Source of the DNA: Mucilaginibacter sp. 44-25
GTDB lineage: Bacteria > Bacteroidota > Bacteroidia > Sphingobacteriales > Sphingobacteriaceae
DNA length: 64,000 nt
Direction: 5' to 3'
Assembly: GCA_001898335.1 (NCBI GenBank)
Contig: MKTS01000005.1
Span: 62,001-126,000, forward strand
Below the pieces are notes generated by a model. That model did no database searches. It worked only from the letters and a program-made list of their open reading frames with translations, and had not been told where the DNA came from. The translations under genes and the position numbers were made by a program. Shown here in pieces: positions 15,328 to 25,118 of the stretch (its first letter is position 1; each line of letters begins with the position of its first letter).

Positions 15328-15809
15328 TGGCTAAAATAAAAGTAGGCTTTGGCTTTGATGTTCATCAGCTAAAGCAACACCACCCCTTCGTTTTGGGTGG
15401 TGTTACCCTCGAACATACCAGTGGCGCTTACGGCCATTCTGATGCAGACGTAATGTTGCACGCCATTTGCGATGCCCTTTTAGGCGCGGCTAACCTGCGC
15501 GATATTGGCTACCATTTCTCCAATAAAGACGACCGCTGGAAAGGCATCAGCAGCCTTATCCTGTTGCAGCATGTTGTTAAACTGCTTGATGAAAAAGGCT
15601 GGAAAATAGGCAACATAGACGCGATGGTTTGCCTGGAAGCTCCTAAGATAAACCCGCATATACCAACTATGCAAGCCAATATTGCCAAAGCGGCAGGGAT
15701 TGATATAGAAGATATATCCATTAAAGCTACCACCAACGAACAGCTTGGCTTTATTGGCCGCGAGGAAGGTGTGGTGGCTTATGCGGTATGCTTGATCGAG
15801 AAGGAATAA
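15327..15809 (+). CDS. ispF: 2-C-methyl-D-erythritol 2,4-cyclodiphosphate synthase
   Basis: The 160-residue enzyme converts CDP-ME 2-phosphate to the cyclic diphosphate in the MEP isoprenoid pathway. Metal ligands D11 and H13 (GFDVHQL) and H45 (ADVMLHAICDALLGA) are present. The GYHFSNKD loop, the ATTNEQLGFIGREEG segment near the C-terminus and the normal family length complete the picture. Its start codon overlaps the porV stop by one base, so the two are probably translationally coupled despite unrelated roles. Confidence 0.96.
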   Translation: MAKIKVGFGFDVHQLKQHHPFVLGGVTLEHTSGAYGHSDADVMLHAICDALLGAANLRDIGYHFSNKDDRWKGISSLILLQHVVKLLDEKGWKIGNIDAMVCLEAPKINPHIPTMQANIAKAAGIDIEDISIKATTNEQLGFIGREEGVVAYAVCLIEKE

Positions 15810-15882
15810 CATATTTTTTTGGGGTGGGGGAGTAAAAGGCAGTGTGTAACAATCTGGCCAAATATTGCGTCATACGCACTAT

Positions 15883-17181
15883 ATGAAAGCGATAAACCTT
15901 TTCCTGTTTTTTATTCTGTGTACTGCATTATGCAGCCGCGCTCAGCAGCCTGATCATAAGAAAGTCTACACTTCAGATATTGATCATTTCTGGCAGGCCT
16001 ATGATAGCATAGCCACAACTACCGACACCTTAAAGCAGGTGGCTATGATGCAACGCATATATGTAGACCAGGGTACACCCGGCCTGAAGGCGTTTATGAA
16101 AGCGAGAGATTACAATGCCGAGTTATGGGTAAAACTTATTCACCGCTACCCAAGGTTCTGGAAAAGCATCAGGAGTAATACACTTAGCGTTAAGGGCCAG
16201 GTGCCAGCCATAAATAAAAGCATAGATAACCTTGTAAAGCTTTATCCCCAGGCAAAGCCTGCGAAAATGTATTTCACCGTAGGCGGCCTGCGCTCCGGAG
16301 GCACCACTACTGATGACATGGTGCTCATTGGAACTGAAATTGCCACGGCTGATGAACACACCGATGCATCAGAACTTAATGATTGGCTTAAAAACGTTTT
16401 TAAAAATCAACGTGGCGCCAATTTAGTGGCGCTAAATGTACATGAGTACGTGCATACCCAGCAAAAAATGAGTGATGCGGAACTTTTACTTGCACAAACT
16501 ATTAAAGAAGGCTCGGCAGATTTTATAGCAGAGCTGGCAACCAAAATACCCAATAACAGTGCTTACATGGTATACGGCAGGGCACATGAACAGGAGCTTA
16601 AAGATAAATTCCGCATTGAAATGTTCAATAACTCAACCCGCAACTGGCTATATAACGGGTCTGATAATCCCCATCCAGATCTGGGCTATTTTATGGGCTA
16701 TGTTATTTGCAAGGCCTATTATAAGCATCAAACGGATAAAAAGAAGGCTATACAAGATATACTGGAACTTAATTACGGTGATGAGAAGCAGGTAGAAGAT
16801 TTTTTAGAACGGTCACAGTATTATCAACAACCCATTAATAAACAGGAACTGATAAGTGCTTTTGAAAAACTACAGCCCGTTGTTATCAGCCTGTCGCCGG
16901 ACATCAATAACAAAAAAGATGTTAGCGCCAGCTTAACCGAGCTTACAGTTAATTTTTCTGAGCCGATGGCCAAAGGCTATTCAATAAGCTTAGGCGAAGG
17001 CGGCAAAGAGCATTTCCCTTTATCAGGCGTTATCGGTTTTTCAGAGGATAAAAGATCATTTAAAGTAAAAATGACTTTGCAACCGGGCAAAATTTATGAT
17101 TTCATTATAACCGGGCGGTCCTTTTCATCTCAGGCTGGCTACCCACTAAAATCATACACCATACATTTTGAAACACGCTAA
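15883..17181 (+). CDS. Secreted HExxH metallopeptidase-like protein with C-terminal Ig-like domain
   Basis: The 432-residue exported protein (signal KAINLFLFFILCTALCSRAQ) contains ALNVHEYVHTQQ, an HExxH zinc motif, near residue 191. About 25 residues later comes EGSADFIAE, whose glutamate is placed to be a third zinc ligand of a gluzincin. This layout resembles DUF2268-type predicted Zn proteases. The last 95 residues (from about VVISLSPDINNKKDVSASL) look like a bacterial Ig-like domain (LTVNFSEPMAKG...). The ATG at 15883 starts the signal peptide; an in-frame ATG six codons upstream is less likely. Target unknown. Confidence 0.65.
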   Translation: MKAINLFLFFILCTALCSRAQQPDHKKVYTSDIDHFWQAYDSIATTTDTLKQVAMMQRIYVDQGTPGLKAFMKARDYNAELWVKLIHRYPRFWKSIRSNTLSVKGQVPAINKSIDNLVKLYPQAKPAKMYFTVGGLRSGGTTTDDMVLIGTEIATADEHTDASELNDWLKNVFKNQRGANLVALNVHEYVHTQQKMSDAELLLAQTIKEGSADFIAELATKIPNNSAYMVYGRAHEQELKDKFRIEMFNNSTRNWLYNGSDNPHPDLGYFMGYVICKAYYKHQTDKKKAIQDILELNYGDEKQVEDFLERSQYYQQPINKQELISAFEKLQPVVISLSPDINNKKDVSASLTELTVNFSEPMAKGYSISLGEGGKEHFPLSGVIGFSEDKRSFKVKMTLQPGKIYDFIITGRSFSSQAGYPLKSYTIHFETR

Positions 17182-17223
17182 TTGTTAATGTGTACAAGGT
17201 TAGGTTAAACCATCGCTTTTGAG

Positions 17224-17231
17224 TAACTTTG
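17224..17231 (+). promoter_or_regulatory. TAnnTTTG box upstream of uvrA
   Basis: TAACTTTG matches the -7 consensus and would give a 5' leader of about 65 nt before the uvrA ATG at 17300. Confidence 0.5.
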
Positions 17232-17299
17232 CGAAAATTTTTAGTAAACCGCCCGGGCTAAAAACCCTGGCAGCGTTTATGATGTTTCCATAGAGATAT

Positions 17300-20146
17300 A
17301 TGAGCGAAAAAATAGTAGATCTGGGCGAGCAAAGCGAAGTTGAGGTTTATGGCGCACGGGTACATAATTTAAAAAATATCGACGTTTCTTTTCCGCGCAA
17401 CAAACTGGTGGTGATTACCGGGCTTAGTGGCAGCGGCAAATCATCGTTGGCTTTCGATACCATTTATGCCGAAGGGCAGCGCCGTTACATGGAAACATTT
17501 TCGGCATACTCTCGCCAGTTCATGGGCGGTATGGAGCGGCCAGATGTGGATAAAGTATCAGGCCTTAGTCCGGTAATTGCTATTGAGCAAAAAACTACCA
17601 GTAAAAATCCACGCTCAACCGTGGGTACCATTACCGAGATATATGATTTTATGCGCTTGCTTTTTGCCCGCGCGGGTGATGCTTACAGCTACACCACCGG
17701 CGAAAAAATGGAGCGCATGAGCGAAGACCAGATCCTGAAAACCATCGTTGAAAAGTTTGACGGGCAGCCGGTAAACATCCTGGCACCGGTAGTTAAAGCT
17801 CGTAAAGGGCACTACCGTGAACTGTTTGAGCAAATACGCAAGCAAGGCTATTTGAAAGTTTACGTTGATGGCCAGATAATGGATGTAGAGCCCAAAATGC
17901 AGTTGGACCGCTACAAGATACACGATATTGATATTGTGGTTGACCGACTGGTGATCAGCGAAGCCGATAGCAAACGGCTGTATACCTCCGTTCAATCAGC
18001 GTTGAAAACTGCTAAAGGTATTATCCGTATTGCCGATAAGGACAACAACGTATCCTATTTTAGTAAATACCTGATGGATCCGGTATCGGGTATCTCCTAC
18101 GATGAGCCTCAGCCTAATACGTTCTCGTTCAACTCCCCATACGGAGCCTGCGAAAAATGTAATGGTTTAGGGTATATTTTCGAGGTTGATGAAGCTTCCG
18201 TGATACCTAATTCCAAGCTGAGCATCATGAATGGCGGGCTTGCACCAATTGGCGAATACCGCGAAACCTGGATATTCCAGGTACTGAAAGCTTTGGCTAA
18301 AAAGTACGACTTCTCCTTATCAACCCCACTGGAGAAACTTACGCGCGAGCAACTGGATATTATCCTTAACGGTACGCCGGATATGATCACCGTGCCGGTA
18401 GAGTACAATAAATGGAACGTACAAAATTACCAGATCAGTTTCGATGGTATTATCCGTATGCTGGAAGAGCAGCAGGAACGCCGCGGCGATGAAGGTATTG
18501 ATGATATGGAGAACTACCGGGTGTTGCGCACCTGCCCGGTTTGTAATGGCGCACGTTTAAAGAAAGAATCACTGCACTTTAAGGTTGACGAAAAGAACAT
18601 CTTTGAGCTGGCTTGCATGGACATTACCACGCTTGATGCCTGGTTTACTGGTTTGGAAAACCGCTTGAGCGAGCGCCAGAACGTGATCGCTAAAGAGATC
18701 TTAAAAGAGATACGTGCACGCATCGGTTTCCTGCTGGATGTTGGCTTGAGTTATTTAACGCTCGACCGTACAGCTAAAACGCTATCGGGCGGCGAGGCGC
18801 AACGCATCAGGCTGGCAACGCAGATAGGTTCGCAGTTGATGAACGTCATGTACATTCTGGACGAGCCCAGCATAGGCCTTCACCAGCGCGATAACGAACG
18901 TTTAATTAACGCGCTTAAAAACCTGCGTGACCTGGGCAATACTGTATTGGTAGTAGAGCACGATAAGGACATGATACTGGAAGCCGACCATGTGATAGAC
19001 ATGGGCCCGGCAGCGGGCGTACATGGTGGTACAGTAGTTGCCCAGGGCACTCCTGCCCAGTTAATGAGTGCTACTACGCTTACCACATCTTACATTAACG
19101 GCAAAAAGGAAATTGCCATCCCTAAAAAACGCAGGGAAGGCAATGGCAAAGTGTTAAGCCTTAAAAAAGCCACTGGCCATAACCTCAAAAAAGTTTCGGT
19201 TGATTTCCCGTTGGGTAAACTGATAGGAGTAACGGGAGTATCGGGCTCTGGTAAATCCAGTTTAATTATCGAAACCCTGTATCCCATACTTAACCACCAC
19301 TTTTTCCGGGCCAAGAAGCATCCGCTTCCATATGAGAAAATTGAGGGCCTGGAGCATATTGATAAAGTGATTGAGATTGACCAAACACCTATTGGCCGTA
19401 CGCCGCGCTCAAATCCAGCTACTTATACGGGCGTTTTCTCTGATATCCGCAATCTGTTTGTGGCGTTACCGGAGTCGCGCATACGTGGTTACAAACCCGG
19501 CCGTTTCTCTTTCAACGTAAAAGGTGGCCGTTGCGAAACCTGCCAGGGCGCCGGCATGAAGGTGATAGAGATGAACTTTCTGCCGGATGTACAGGTACCT
19601 TGCGAAGAATGCCAGGGCCGCCGCTACAACCGCGAAACTTTAGAAGTGCGCTATCGTGGAAAATCCATCAGCGACGTGCTGGACATGAGCATTGAGGATG
19701 CTACGCCATTCTTTGAGCATATCCCGTCCATCTACCGTAAAGTAAAAACCCTGAATGATGTGGGTTTGGGCTACATTACGCTCGGCCAGGCGTCTACCAC
19801 CCTATCTGGTGGTGAGGCTCAGCGTGTAAAACTGGCTACCGAGCTTTCCAAAAAAGACACCGGCAACACCTTCTATATATTAGATGAGCCAACCACCGGT
19901 TTACACTTTGAGGATATTAACGTGCTCCTCGGCGTATTACAGCAACTGGTAGATAAAGGCAATACCGTATTAGTGATTGAGCACAACCTGGATGTAATAA
20001 AAGTGGTTGACCACGTGATAGACGTAGGACCCGAAGGTGGTGCAGGCGGGGGCAAGATACTATTCAGCGGCACGCCTGAAGGGCTTTGCAAAGTTAAAGA
20101 AAGCTTTACCGGCAGATTCCTTAAAAAGGAAATGAGTATTAAATAA
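17300..20146 (+). CDS. uvrA: Excinuclease ABC subunit A
   Basis: The 948-residue DNA-damage sensor of nucleotide excision repair has two ABC ATPase halves. Walker A motifs are GLSGSGKS (41-48) and GVSGSGKS (about 645). ABC signatures LSGGEAQR occur near 495 and 834, and Walker B ILDEPS/T-type motifs follow each. The zinc modules are visible as CEKCNGLGY...CPVCNGARL and CETCQGAGM...CEECQGRRY. The length is normal. No SOS-type operator was recognised. It has a long leader and no close partner; uvrB is not in the window. Confidence 0.98.
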   Translation: MSEKIVDLGEQSEVEVYGARVHNLKNIDVSFPRNKLVVITGLSGSGKSSLAFDTIYAEGQRRYMETFSAYSRQFMGGMERPDVDKVSGLSPVIAIEQKTTSKNPRSTVGTITEIYDFMRLLFARAGDAYSYTTGEKMERMSEDQILKTIVEKFDGQPVNILAPVVKARKGHYRELFEQIRKQGYLKVYVDGQIMDVEPKMQLDRYKIHDIDIVVDRLVISEADSKRLYTSVQSALKTAKGIIRIADKDNNVSYFSKYLMDPVSGISYDEPQPNTFSFNSPYGACEKCNGLGYIFEVDEASVIPNSKLSIMNGGLAPIGEYRETWIFQVLKALAKKYDFSLSTPLEKLTREQLDIILNGTPDMITVPVEYNKWNVQNYQISFDGIIRMLEEQQERRGDEGIDDMENYRVLRTCPVCNGARLKKESLHFKVDEKNIFELACMDITTLDAWFTGLENRLSERQNVIAKEILKEIRARIGFLLDVGLSYLTLDRTAKTLSGGEAQRIRLATQIGSQLMNVMYILDEPSIGLHQRDNERLINALKNLRDLGNTVLVVEHDKDMILEADHVIDMGPAAGVHGGTVVAQGTPAQLMSATTLTTSYINGKKEIAIPKKRREGNGKVLSLKKATGHNLKKVSVDFPLGKLIGVTGVSGSGKSSLIIETLYPILNHHFFRAKKHPLPYEKIEGLEHIDKVIEIDQTPIGRTPRSNPATYTGVFSDIRNLFVALPESRIRGYKPGRFSFNVKGGRCETCQGAGMKVIEMNFLPDVQVPCEECQGRRYNRETLEVRYRGKSISDVLDMSIEDATPFFEHIPSIYRKVKTLNDVGLGYITLGQASTTLSGGEAQRVKLATELSKKDTGNTFYILDEPTTGLHFEDINVLLGVLQQLVDKGNTVLVIEHNLDVIKVVDHVIDVGPEGGAGGGKILFSGTPEGLCKVKESFTGRFLKKEMSIK

Positions 20147-20168
20147 GTTTGATGCAAAAATAGCAAAT

Positions 20169-20194
20169 CCGGCACCTTATTCTTAGTTGCCGGG
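20169..20194 (+). terminator. Possible terminator after uvrA
   Basis: CCGGCA (20169-20174) pairs with TGCCGG (20188-20193), extended by G-T and A-T pairs, with a 13-nt loop. The following ACGTTTATTT is only weakly U-rich. Confidence 0.45.
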
Positions 20195-20264
20195 TTACGT
20201 TTATTTCATCATTTAATAATTTTCAAAACACATTTCTTTACTAAATTGCCGCCAATTCTATTCT

Positions 20265-21257
20265 ATGAAAATATTGTTCGGTATACAGGGTACAGGTAAC
20301 GGCCACATTAGTCGCGCCCGTGAAATTGTGCCCCTGCTGCAGCAATATGGCGATGTTGACCTATTGGTGAGCGGTACCGAAGCAGAGGTAAGCCTTTCCC
20401 AGCCACTTAAATATAAATTTCATGGCTTTAGCTTTGTGTTTGGGAAGAACGGCGGTGTTGATAATTGGGCCACCTTCAAGATCATGAACCTGCGCCAGTT
20501 ATGGAAAGATATGCATAGCCTGCCGCTGCAAGACTATGACCTGATCATTAACGATTTTGAACCCGTAAGCGCCTGGGCCTGCCGCCTGCAAAAAGTGCCA
20601 TCGGTATCGTTAAGCCATCAATGCTCATTCGTTTCCAGTAAAACGCCACGACCTGCCAAATGGAATTATGCCGAGTGGCTGTTTAAATATTATTCGCCTA
20701 CCACGCACCATATCGGCTTTCATTTTGAACGGTATGATGATTTTATACATACCCCTGTTATCCGCGGTGATATCCGCCGGATGGAAACTTCTGATAAGGG
20801 GCATTACAGTGTTTACCTGCCTGCTTACAGCGATAAAACACTGGTAAAGCATTTGGGCCAAACACGTGATGTTGAATGGCATATTTTCAGCAAACGCCAG
20901 AAAACACCTTATCGTGAAGGAAATGTGCAGATATTCCCGGTAAATAATGAGGCTTTTAACGCCAGCCTGGCCAGTTGTACCGGCCTCCTTACCGGTGGCG
21001 GCTTTGAAGGCCCCGCCGAAGCGCTGTTCCTCGGCAAAAAAGTACTGATGATACCGATGAGAGGGCAGTATGAGCAGCAATGCAATGCTTTATCGGCCTC
21101 TAAACTCGGTGTAGAAGTGATCCATACCATAGGCCCCGACTTTGTACAACGCATTAACAACTGGCTGAGCAATGATAAGCGTATTGTTGTAGACTTCCCT
21201 GACGAAACCGCGCAGATAGTGGACAATATGGTGAAACAATACGCCAGGCAAAAGTAA
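20265..21257 (+). CDS. MurG/UGT-like glycosyltransferase family protein
   Basis: The 330-residue protein starts MKILFGIQGTGNGHISRAREIVPLL, the GxGxGH-type loop of GT-B glycosyltransferases. The second half has LLTGGGFEGPAEALFLGKKVLMIPMRGQYEQQCNA (about 240-275), equivalent to the donor-binding region of MurG and UGTs. It resembles the MJ1255-type family, whose substrate is not established; the role is inferred to be in envelope glycan or glycolipid synthesis. No signal peptide. The next gene, 70 bp on, encodes a polytopic membrane protein. Confidence 0.75.
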   Translation: MKILFGIQGTGNGHISRAREIVPLLQQYGDVDLLVSGTEAEVSLSQPLKYKFHGFSFVFGKNGGVDNWATFKIMNLRQLWKDMHSLPLQDYDLIINDFEPVSAWACRLQKVPSVSLSHQCSFVSSKTPRPAKWNYAEWLFKYYSPTTHHIGFHFERYDDFIHTPVIRGDIRRMETSDKGHYSVYLPAYSDKTLVKHLGQTRDVEWHIFSKRQKTPYREGNVQIFPVNNEAFNASLASCTGLLTGGGFEGPAEALFLGKKVLMIPMRGQYEQQCNALSASKLGVEVIHTIGPDFVQRINNWLSNDKRIVVDFPDETAQIVDNMVKQYARQK

Positions 21258-21296
21258 CCCTCAACACACCTCTCTTTTATTTACGTGTATTTGTGT

Positions 21297-21304
21297 TAAT
21301 TTTG
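21297..21304 (+). promoter_or_regulatory. TAnnTTTG box upstream of the polytopic membrane protein
   Basis: TAATTTTG ends 23 bp before the ATG at 21328, implying a short leader. Confidence 0.5.
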
Positions 21305-21327
21305 CCGCTTCAGGTAACCGCCCGTGT

Positions 21328-22314
21328 ATGATCAATATTTTCAAGGCATTTAATCCGCTCAATGTACTATGGCTGGCTATCCTGGTGTTCATACTGCGGC
21401 TTGGCTACATTATTGAAGCGCCCGACAAATTACAGTTTGTTTTTGTTGAGCCCTTTGCCCGCCTTTTGTTACCGGTTGGCTATGAGTATGCCTTTTCGCC
21501 GGTAGAAAATGTTTGTATAGCAGCCATATTGGTGCTGGCACAAGCCCTTTTGCTTAATTTCCTGGTAAACAAATACAACCTGCTGGGCCGGTCAACCTTT
21601 TTACCTTCATTAGTGTACGTTACGGTTACGGCACTTTTTCCGCAGTTCCTGGTACTGAGCGCGCCGCTCATTTGTAATTTCCTGCTGATATGGATGTTAT
21701 TTAAGCTTTTTAGCTTTTATAAGGGCGAGGATGCCAAATCAACCGCGTATGACCTGGGTATGATCGTGGCGCTGGGGTCCATCATTTACCTGCCCTATAT
21801 TTATTTATTCCTGAGTATATGGATAGGCCTGGTTATTTTTAAACCCTTTAACTGGCGCGAGTGGATATCAGGCATTCTGGGTTATATTACCGTTTTTTTC
21901 TTTTTCGCGGTTTACTATTACCTAACCAATCACCTGCACAGCTTTTACCAGATATGGGCGCCTTTAGGCACTAAATTCCCCAATAGCATCAACATCAAGT
22001 ATCTTAATTACCTGGTGTTGATCCCTGTTATCATACTCATTGGCTTGTTTTTGTATAGCTTTCAGCAAAACTATTACAAAAGCTATGTGCAGGTACGTAA
22101 ATCATACCAGCTATTGTTTTTCATTTTTTTAATAGGTGGCTTATCCTTCTATGTTAAAAGCCGGTTTAACCTGCAGCATTTTTTGCTTTGCGCGGTGCCT
22201 GTAGCGGTATGCATATCCTATTATTTTGCTTACGCCACGCGCAAGTGGATGTACGAAAGCCTGTATTTATTGCTGCTTATCAGCGTTATATATTTTCAGT
22301 TTAACACTTTTTAA
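21328..22314 (+). CDS. Polytopic inner membrane protein (DUF6427-like)
   Basis: The 328-residue protein has about nine hydrophobic segments: near 12-28, 50-75, 85-105, 110-125, 140-170, 185-200, 225-245, 260-275 and 283-325. The connecting loops are short and positively charged. The pattern and the N-terminus (FKAFNPLNVLWLAILVFILRL) fit the DUF6427 family found in Bacteroidota, sometimes misnamed carotene monooxygenase. No catalytic motif is visible. It is placed just before purQ and coaX, which have their own promoter. Confidence 0.65.
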   Translation: MINIFKAFNPLNVLWLAILVFILRLGYIIEAPDKLQFVFVEPFARLLLPVGYEYAFSPVENVCIAAILVLAQALLLNFLVNKYNLLGRSTFLPSLVYVTVTALFPQFLVLSAPLICNFLLIWMLFKLFSFYKGEDAKSTAYDLGMIVALGSIIYLPYIYLFLSIWIGLVIFKPFNWREWISGILGYITVFFFFAVYYYLTNHLHSFYQIWAPLGTKFPNSINIKYLNYLVLIPVIILIGLFLYSFQQNYYKSYVQVRKSYQLLFFIFLIGGLSFYVKSRFNLQHFLLCAVPVAVCISYYFAYATRKWMYESLYLLLLISVIYFQFNTF

Positions 22315-22324
22315 CTTTTACATT

Positions 22325-22340
22325 CGCTCATATTTGAGCG
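22325..22340. promoter_or_regulatory. Inverted repeat CGCTCA-TATT-TGAGCG upstream of purQ
   Basis: A perfect 6-bp inverted repeat sits 7 bp upstream of the purQ -7 box and 10 bp after the preceding stop. It is too short and too U-poor to be a convincing terminator and is well placed for an operator. It does not resemble the PurR box I know. Confidence 0.4.
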
Positions 22341-22347
22341 GTTATGT

Positions 22348-22355
22348 TAGCTTTG
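22348..22355 (+). promoter_or_regulatory. TAnnTTTG -7 box of purQ
   Basis: TAGCTTTG is followed by four bases (TATC) and then the purQ ATG, so the predicted transcript is leaderless. Confidence 0.6.
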
Positions 22356-22359
22356 TATC

Positions 22360-23052
22360 ATGAAATTTGGTGTAGTAATTTTCCCCGGTTCTAACTGCGA
22401 TGAAGATATCATCCACGTATTACAGAATGTAATGGGCCAGCAGGTAGTGCGGTTATGGCATAAAGACCATGACCTGCAAGGTGCTGAGTTTATTGTATTG
22501 CCGGGCGGCTTCTCCTTTGGCGACTACCTGCGTTCAGGCGCTATCGCCCGTTTTTCGCCTATCATGCAGGAAGTTATCCAGTTTGCTGCCAAAGGCGGCA
22601 AGGTAATGGGTATTTGCAATGGCTTCCAGATACTAACCGAAGCCGGCCTGTTACCCGGCGCCTTGTTGCATAACCGCAACCGTAAGTTTATTTGCCGTAA
22701 CATTTACCTTAAGGCGCAAACACCAAACTCTTTGGTCACCCGCGGCATTGATCCGCAGCGCGCGCTTAAGATACCTCTGGCACATGGCGAAGGTAATTAC
22801 TTTGCTGATGCCGACGTTTTAAAAGCGTTAAATGATAACGACCAGGTGCTTTTCCGCTATTGTGACGAAGCCGGTAATATTACCGATGACAGCAACCCCA
22901 ACGGATCATTAGAAAATATTGCAGGCGTTACTAACAGCGGGCGTAATGTTTTCGGCTTTATGCCCCACCCCGAGCGTGCCGCTGAAGCATTGGTAGGCAA
23001 CCAGGATGGTTTGGCCATATTTGAATCAATACTGTCACTGGCTAACGCCTGA
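22360..23052 (+). CDS. purQ: Phosphoribosylformylglycinamidine synthase subunit I (glutaminase)
   Basis: The 230-residue class I glutamine amidotransferase supplies ammonia to PurL for conversion of FGAR to FGAM in purine synthesis. The opening VVIFPGSNCDED and LPGGFSFGDYLRSGAIAR are PurQ hallmarks. The catalytic triad is visible: C86 (GICNGFQ), H203 and E205 (MPHPERA). The length matches the separate small-subunit form that works with PurS and PurL, neither of which is in the window. It overlaps coaX by one base (TGATG) and leads a long compact gene run. Confidence 0.96.
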   Translation: MKFGVVIFPGSNCDEDIIHVLQNVMGQQVVRLWHKDHDLQGAEFIVLPGGFSFGDYLRSGAIARFSPIMQEVIQFAAKGGKVMGICNGFQILTEAGLLPGALLHNRNRKFICRNIYLKAQTPNSLVTRGIDPQRALKIPLAHGEGNYFADADVLKALNDNDQVLFRYCDEAGNITDDSNPNGSLENIAGVTNSGRNVFGFMPHPERAAEALVGNQDGLAIFESILSLANA

Positions 23053-23792
23053 TGCTGATACTGGCTGCAGATATTGGCAATACCTTAACCAAACTGGCTG
23101 TTTTTGATAACAACCAAATGGTACATATCGGGCAGCATGAACAGGTGAGTACAGAGGATATTGAAGTTTTGCTGAGCAGGTATAACATCAGTAAAATCAT
23201 TATCTCCACTGTTAAAGGCCATGAAGAATGGCAAAAGCAGCTTAGCGAACGGTACGAGGTAGTAATGTTTGACAGCCATATAAAGGCAGGCATCATTAAC
23301 CACTATAAAACGCCTCATACACTCGGCACCGACAGGCTGGCGGCTGTAATAGGCGCCAATAATTTATACCCCGGAACTAATAATGTGGTTATAGGCGGTG
23401 GTACCTGCATCACTTATGATTTTATTGATGCCAATACAAATTATTTTGGCGGCAGCATATCACCGGGCTTAAATATGCGTTATAAAGCGGTTAATTATTA
23501 TACATCGGCATTGCCACTGTTAACTGCCGATGACCGTTTTGAGGCCAATTATGGGGATGATACCGAGTCGGCCATCCGATCAGGCGTACAAAACGGCATA
23601 AAATACGAACTCGAAGGGTTCATTAACAACTATACAAAAAACGGTATAACAGCGAATGTTATACTGCACGGAGGCGACAGTATTTTTTTTGATACTCTAT
23701 TGAAAAATAGCATCTTTGCCCCCTATATTAAAATTGAGCCTTACCTGGTTCTAAAAGGATTAAACGCAGCGATACAAAAGCATAATGACTAA
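23052..23792 (+). CDS. coaX: Type III pantothenate kinase
   Basis: The 246-residue acetate/sugar-kinase-fold enzyme phosphorylates pantothenate in the first step of coenzyme A synthesis. It has AADIGNTLTKLAVF (4-17), TPHTLGTDRLAA (about 87-98), VVIGGGTCITYDFID (about 115-129) and GGSISPGLNMRYKAV (about 136-150), all family motifs. The length is typical. It overlaps purQ by one base and the next gene by eight, so it is translated as part of one operon. Confidence 0.95.
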   Translation: MLILAADIGNTLTKLAVFDNNQMVHIGQHEQVSTEDIEVLLSRYNISKIIISTVKGHEEWQKQLSERYEVVMFDSHIKAGIINHYKTPHTLGTDRLAAVIGANNLYPGTNNVVIGGGTCITYDFIDANTNYFGGSISPGLNMRYKAVNYYTSALPLLTADDRFEANYGDDTESAIRSGVQNGIKYELEGFINNYTKNGITANVILHGGDSIFFDTLLKNSIFAPYIKIEPYLVLKGLNAAIQKHND

Positions 23793-25110
23793 ATATTTAA
23801 GGCTTACCACTCTTCTGTTACTACTTTGCACTACGGCTATAAGTGTTAAGGCGCAAAACACCGCAACAACCAGTTCGCCGTACTCGCGCTTTGGCCTGGG
23901 CGATATTGTACCACAGGTATTGCCTCAAAATATTGGCATGGGTGGCATAGGTGTGGCAACAAACCGCATAAGTGGTTACAACAACGTAAACACATTAAAC
24001 CCTGCTTCATACGGCCTTATTGGCCTTACCGCCATTGATGTGGGTATTGCCGGCAGTTTTAACACGCTTGAAAAAACAGGCCAGGCATCGCAAACCAATT
24101 CAAACTTCAGGTTAAGCCATATTATGTTTGCCATACCGGTAACTAAACGGTCGGCCCTGAGTTTTGGCCTTATGCCGTACAGCCAGCTGGGTTATAGCTA
24201 CAGAAGTATAAGCCCTAATTTTGGCACCGGCGATAAAGCTGATACCAATGCCGTCAACTACATTTACAGCGGCGATGGCGGCCTCAGCAAATTTCATGTG
24301 GGTTATGGCTTTGGCATAGGCAGGCACTTGTTCATAGGCGCCAACGCGGCCTACATTTTCGGTAACCTTAAAGAAACACAATCTACAGAGGTACCTACTG
24401 TAGCCACTTTCCTTAACTCCAGGATAGAAGAAAGCAACAGCATCAAAGGCTGGACCTACGATTATGGTGTTCAGTATATTTTTGACTTTTCACAACGCAG
24501 GCATTTAACACTGGGTTATTCTGCATCAGCCAATACCAAACTCAACAGCGTAAACAGCCTTGTTGTAAGCAGCTATTACCGCAACGCGAGCAGTGGTAAC
24601 GAGGGTATCCCTACCGATAGTTTGATCAACAGGCAGCAACCTTCTGCCAAGATACAATTGCCTATGACCAACCGTTTCGGTATATCTTATCAATATGATG
24701 GTAAATACCTGATAGGCGCCGACTACACCATGACAGATTGGTCTAAACTGAGTATTGCAGGTGTAAATAAAGGCTTGCAAAACAGCCGTACCATTAATGT
24801 GGGCGGGCAGTTTACGCCAAATATTAACTCACTTAACAACTACTTAGCATCAGTTGATTACCGCTTCGGCTTCATATACGATAAAACGTACATGAACATC
24901 AACAACACCGATATTAAACGTTACGCAGCCACCTTTGGCCTGGGCTTACCCCTGCGCGCGAATTACAGCAGCATTTACAAGATCAACTTTGCCGCTGAAG
25001 TGGGAAGGCGTGGTACATTGGTAAACAACCTGGTAAAAGAAAACTATATTAACCTGCACCTATCCTTCACCCTTAATGATAGGTGGTTCCAGAAATATAA
25101 GTTTGATTAA
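23785..25110 (+). CDS. Outer membrane beta-barrel protein (FadL/OmpP1-like)
   Basis: The 441-residue protein has signal LRLTTLLLLLCTTAISVKAQ and then NTATTSSPYSRFGLGDIVPQ, an N-terminal motif common to a Bacteroidota outer membrane family. It is followed by MGGIGVATN and NTLNPASY, which resemble the FadL/PorV hatch. The remainder alternates polar and hydrophobic residues as in a barrel and ends with an aromatic residue-rich strand. The ligand is unknown. It overlaps coaX by 8 bp and precedes lptC by 8 bp, hinting at an outer membrane biogenesis or lipid role. Confidence 0.75.
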   Translation: MTKYLRLTTLLLLLCTTAISVKAQNTATTSSPYSRFGLGDIVPQVLPQNIGMGGIGVATNRISGYNNVNTLNPASYGLIGLTAIDVGIAGSFNTLEKTGQASQTNSNFRLSHIMFAIPVTKRSALSFGLMPYSQLGYSYRSISPNFGTGDKADTNAVNYIYSGDGGLSKFHVGYGFGIGRHLFIGANAAYIFGNLKETQSTEVPTVATFLNSRIEESNSIKGWTYDYGVQYIFDFSQRRHLTLGYSASANTKLNSVNSLVVSSYYRNASSGNEGIPTDSLINRQQPSAKIQLPMTNRFGISYQYDGKYLIGADYTMTDWSKLSIAGVNKGLQNSRTINVGGQFTPNINSLNNYLASVDYRFGFIYDKTYMNINNTDIKRYAATFGLGLPLRANYSSIYKINFAAEVGRRGTLVNNLVKENYINLHLSFTLNDRWFQKYKFD

Positions 25111-25118
25111 CATTTCAC

